NCBI GenBank assembly: GCA_030151925.1
Contig: JASLCY010000466.1
Location: 1 to 7,374 of the forward strand
Source of the DNA: Oligoflexus sp.
Lineage (GTDB): Bacteria; Bdellovibrionota_B; Oligoflexia; Oligoflexales; Oligoflexaceae
Length of the DNA stretch: 7,374 nucleotides
Direction: 5' to 3'
A model generated the notes under the pieces. That model was not told where the DNA came from. It searched no databases and saw only the letters and a program-made list of their open reading frames with translations. Shown in pieces: positions 6,323 to 7,374 of this stretch. The translations under genes and the position numbers were made by a program. Every line of letters begins with the position of its first letter. Position 1 is the stretch's first letter.

Positions 6323-7374
6323 AGCGAGGCGCTTGAAAGCCGCCCGGTATTCCTCCAGGCTTTCCGGGTTGGCGATAGCGGTCTGATTGTCGATCGCCCG
6401 CCCCTGGAAAATCCGCGTCACCGCCAGCTCCAACTTTTTCCCGCTCCGCGTATAGGGAATATCACTGACCTGTATCATCGCCGCAGGCACATGGCGAGGT
6501 GAAAGCTGCTGCCGCAGGCCGGCCTTGATCTGGGCCTGGAGCTCCGGAGTCAGGGCCTTGCCGTTTTTCAATTTCACGAAGAGCACCATCTCCGCGTCGC
6601 CGGCCCGCTCGTGCGAGATCGCGAGGGAATCGAGGACGTCCTCGTTCTGCTCGACCTGACGATAGATCTCCGCGGTCCCGATGCGCACGCCGCCCGGATT
6701 CAGGGTCGCGTCCGAACGCCCGAACACGGTGATGCCGAGGTGATCGTTGATCTCGATGAAGTCCCCGTGCCGCCAGACTTCGACGTCCGGGAAATGCGTG
6801 AAGTAACTCGCCCTGTAGCGGCCGTCGCCGGCGTCTTGCCAGAAGCCGATCGGCATCGCGGGAAAGGGCTTCGTGCAGACGAGCTCGCCTTTCTCGCCGC
6901 GCACCGGCCGGCCTTCGTCGTTCCAGCATTCGACCGCCATGCCGAGGCCGGGGCCCTGGATTTCCCCCGAATAAACCGGCGACCAGGGATTGCCGAGCAT
7001 GAAGCACGAGACGATGTCGGTCCCGCCCGAGATGGAGGCGAGATGGAGGTCTTCCTTCACGCGGCCGTACACCCATGCGAAGTGCTCGGGCAGGAGAGGC
7101 GATCCCGTGGAGAGTATGGTCTCGAGCCTGGAAAGATCGAAATCGCGTCCCGGCTCCACGCCTTCCTTGATGCTCGTCGCGATGAACTTCGCGCTCGTGC
7201 CGAAGCAGGTCACGCCTTCGTCTTCGAGCGCGCGCCACAGCACTTTGCAATCGTCGCGCATGATCGAGCCCTCGAAGAGCACGAGGGACGCGCCGGTGCT
7301 CAGGGCCGAGGCCATCCAGTTCCACATCATCCACCCGCAGGTGGTGAAGTAGAGCAGCCGCTTCCCGGGCCCGA
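6305..7374 (-). CDS. aacS: Acetoacetate-CoA ligase (acetoacetyl-CoA synthetase), C-terminal part; 5' end outside window
   Basis: An ANL-superfamily ligase that converts acetoacetate, ATP and CoA to acetoacetyl-CoA, allowing use of ketone bodies or polyhydroxybutyrate breakdown products (family knowledge). The 355 residues visible are about half of the usual length near 650. The frame is open to the right edge; the segment LLYFTTCGWMMWNWM at the edge is the typical middle of AacS, so the ATG at 7330 is internal and not the start. Motifs in order: STGSPLLPEHF, ISGGTDIVSCF (the acyl-adenylate region, about 7033-7001), GELVCTKPFPAMPIGFW, HGDFIE with the ATP-ribose Asp (about 6763), GRSDATLNPGGVRIG (hinge), and PYTRSGKKLELAV with the adenylation Lys in the A10 core (codon about 6439-6437). 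FGTSAKFI and the long GMAVECWNDEG region fit AacS better than acetyl-CoA synthetase. It ends in TAA at 6305-6307. Confidence 0.94.
   Translation of the reverse strand, partial: GPGKRLLYFTTCGWMMWNWMASALSTGASLVLFEGSIMRDDCKVLWRALEDEGVTCFGTSAKFIATSIKEGVEPGRDFDLSRLETILSTGSPLLPEHFAWVYGRVKEDLHLASISGGTDIVSCFMLGNPWSPVYSGEIQGPGLGMAVECWNDEGRPVRGEKGELVCTKPFPAMPIGFWQDAGDGRYRASYFTHFPDVEVWRHGDFIEINDHLGITVFGRSDATLNPGGVRIGTAEIYRQVEQNEDVLDSLAISHERAGDAEMVLFVKLKNGKALTPELQAQIKAGLRQQLSPRHVPAAMIQVSDIPYTRSGKKLELAVTRIFQGRAIDNQTAIANPESLEEYRAAFKRLASASAT

Noticed and set aside
6462..7334. 290-codon minus-strand frame overlapping aacS
   Set aside because: It is an alternative frame of the ligase gene, giving an Arg-rich product typical of out-of-frame translation of GC-rich DNA.

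Overview
The window is a GC-rich, gene-dense piece of a bacterial chromosome with seven protein-coding genes, two of them cut by the window edges. I see no insertion sequence, phage, CRISPR array, tRNA or rRNA. The gene set points to a free-living Gram-negative bacterium. The histone-H1-like Lys/Ala tail on the HU protein and the receiver-plus-TPR protein would fit a Bdellovibrionota/Oligoflexia-type or other 'deltaproteobacterial' lineage, but this placement is a low-confidence inference.

Layout, left to right. Positions 1-3841, minus strand: a tightly packed operon transcribed leftward. It holds a HAD-IIA (C2-cap) hydrolase, then pdxA (vitamin B6 synthesis), then a divergent uvrA (nucleotide-excision repair) that runs off the left edge. 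The HAD stop and pdxA start share one base (TGATG), and one base separates the pdxA stop from the uvrA start, so translational coupling is likely. Positions 3872-4345, plus strand: folK (folate pathway), divergent from the HAD gene with only 30 bases between the chosen starts. Positions 4346-4436: a short spacer between convergent genes, with a strong intrinsic terminator for the gene to its right. Positions 4437-4880, minus strand: an HU-family DNA-binding protein with a long basic N-terminal tail. Positions 4881-5143: an AT-richer intergenic region with the divergent control signals for hu and the next gene. Positions 5144-6322, plus strand: a protein with an N-terminal receiver-like domain and seven consecutive 34-residue TPR units. 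Positions 6305-7374, minus strand: the C-terminal half of acetoacetate-CoA ligase, cut by the right edge, whose 3' end overlaps the preceding gene by 18 bases tail to tail.

No single pathway links the whole window. The clearest functional unit is HAD-pdxA: eukaryotic pyridoxal phosphatase belongs to the same HAD-IIA class, so a vitamin B6 connection is plausible but unproven. The most unusual points are protein-level departures from family consensus. UvrA has almost none of the roughly 100-residue DNA-contacting insertion domain. The receiver domain has Glu in place of its phosphoacceptor Asp. PdxA has altered substrate motifs but intact metal ligands. The HAD protein lacks the second Asp of motif I. 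I found no convincing wholly new multi-gene system.
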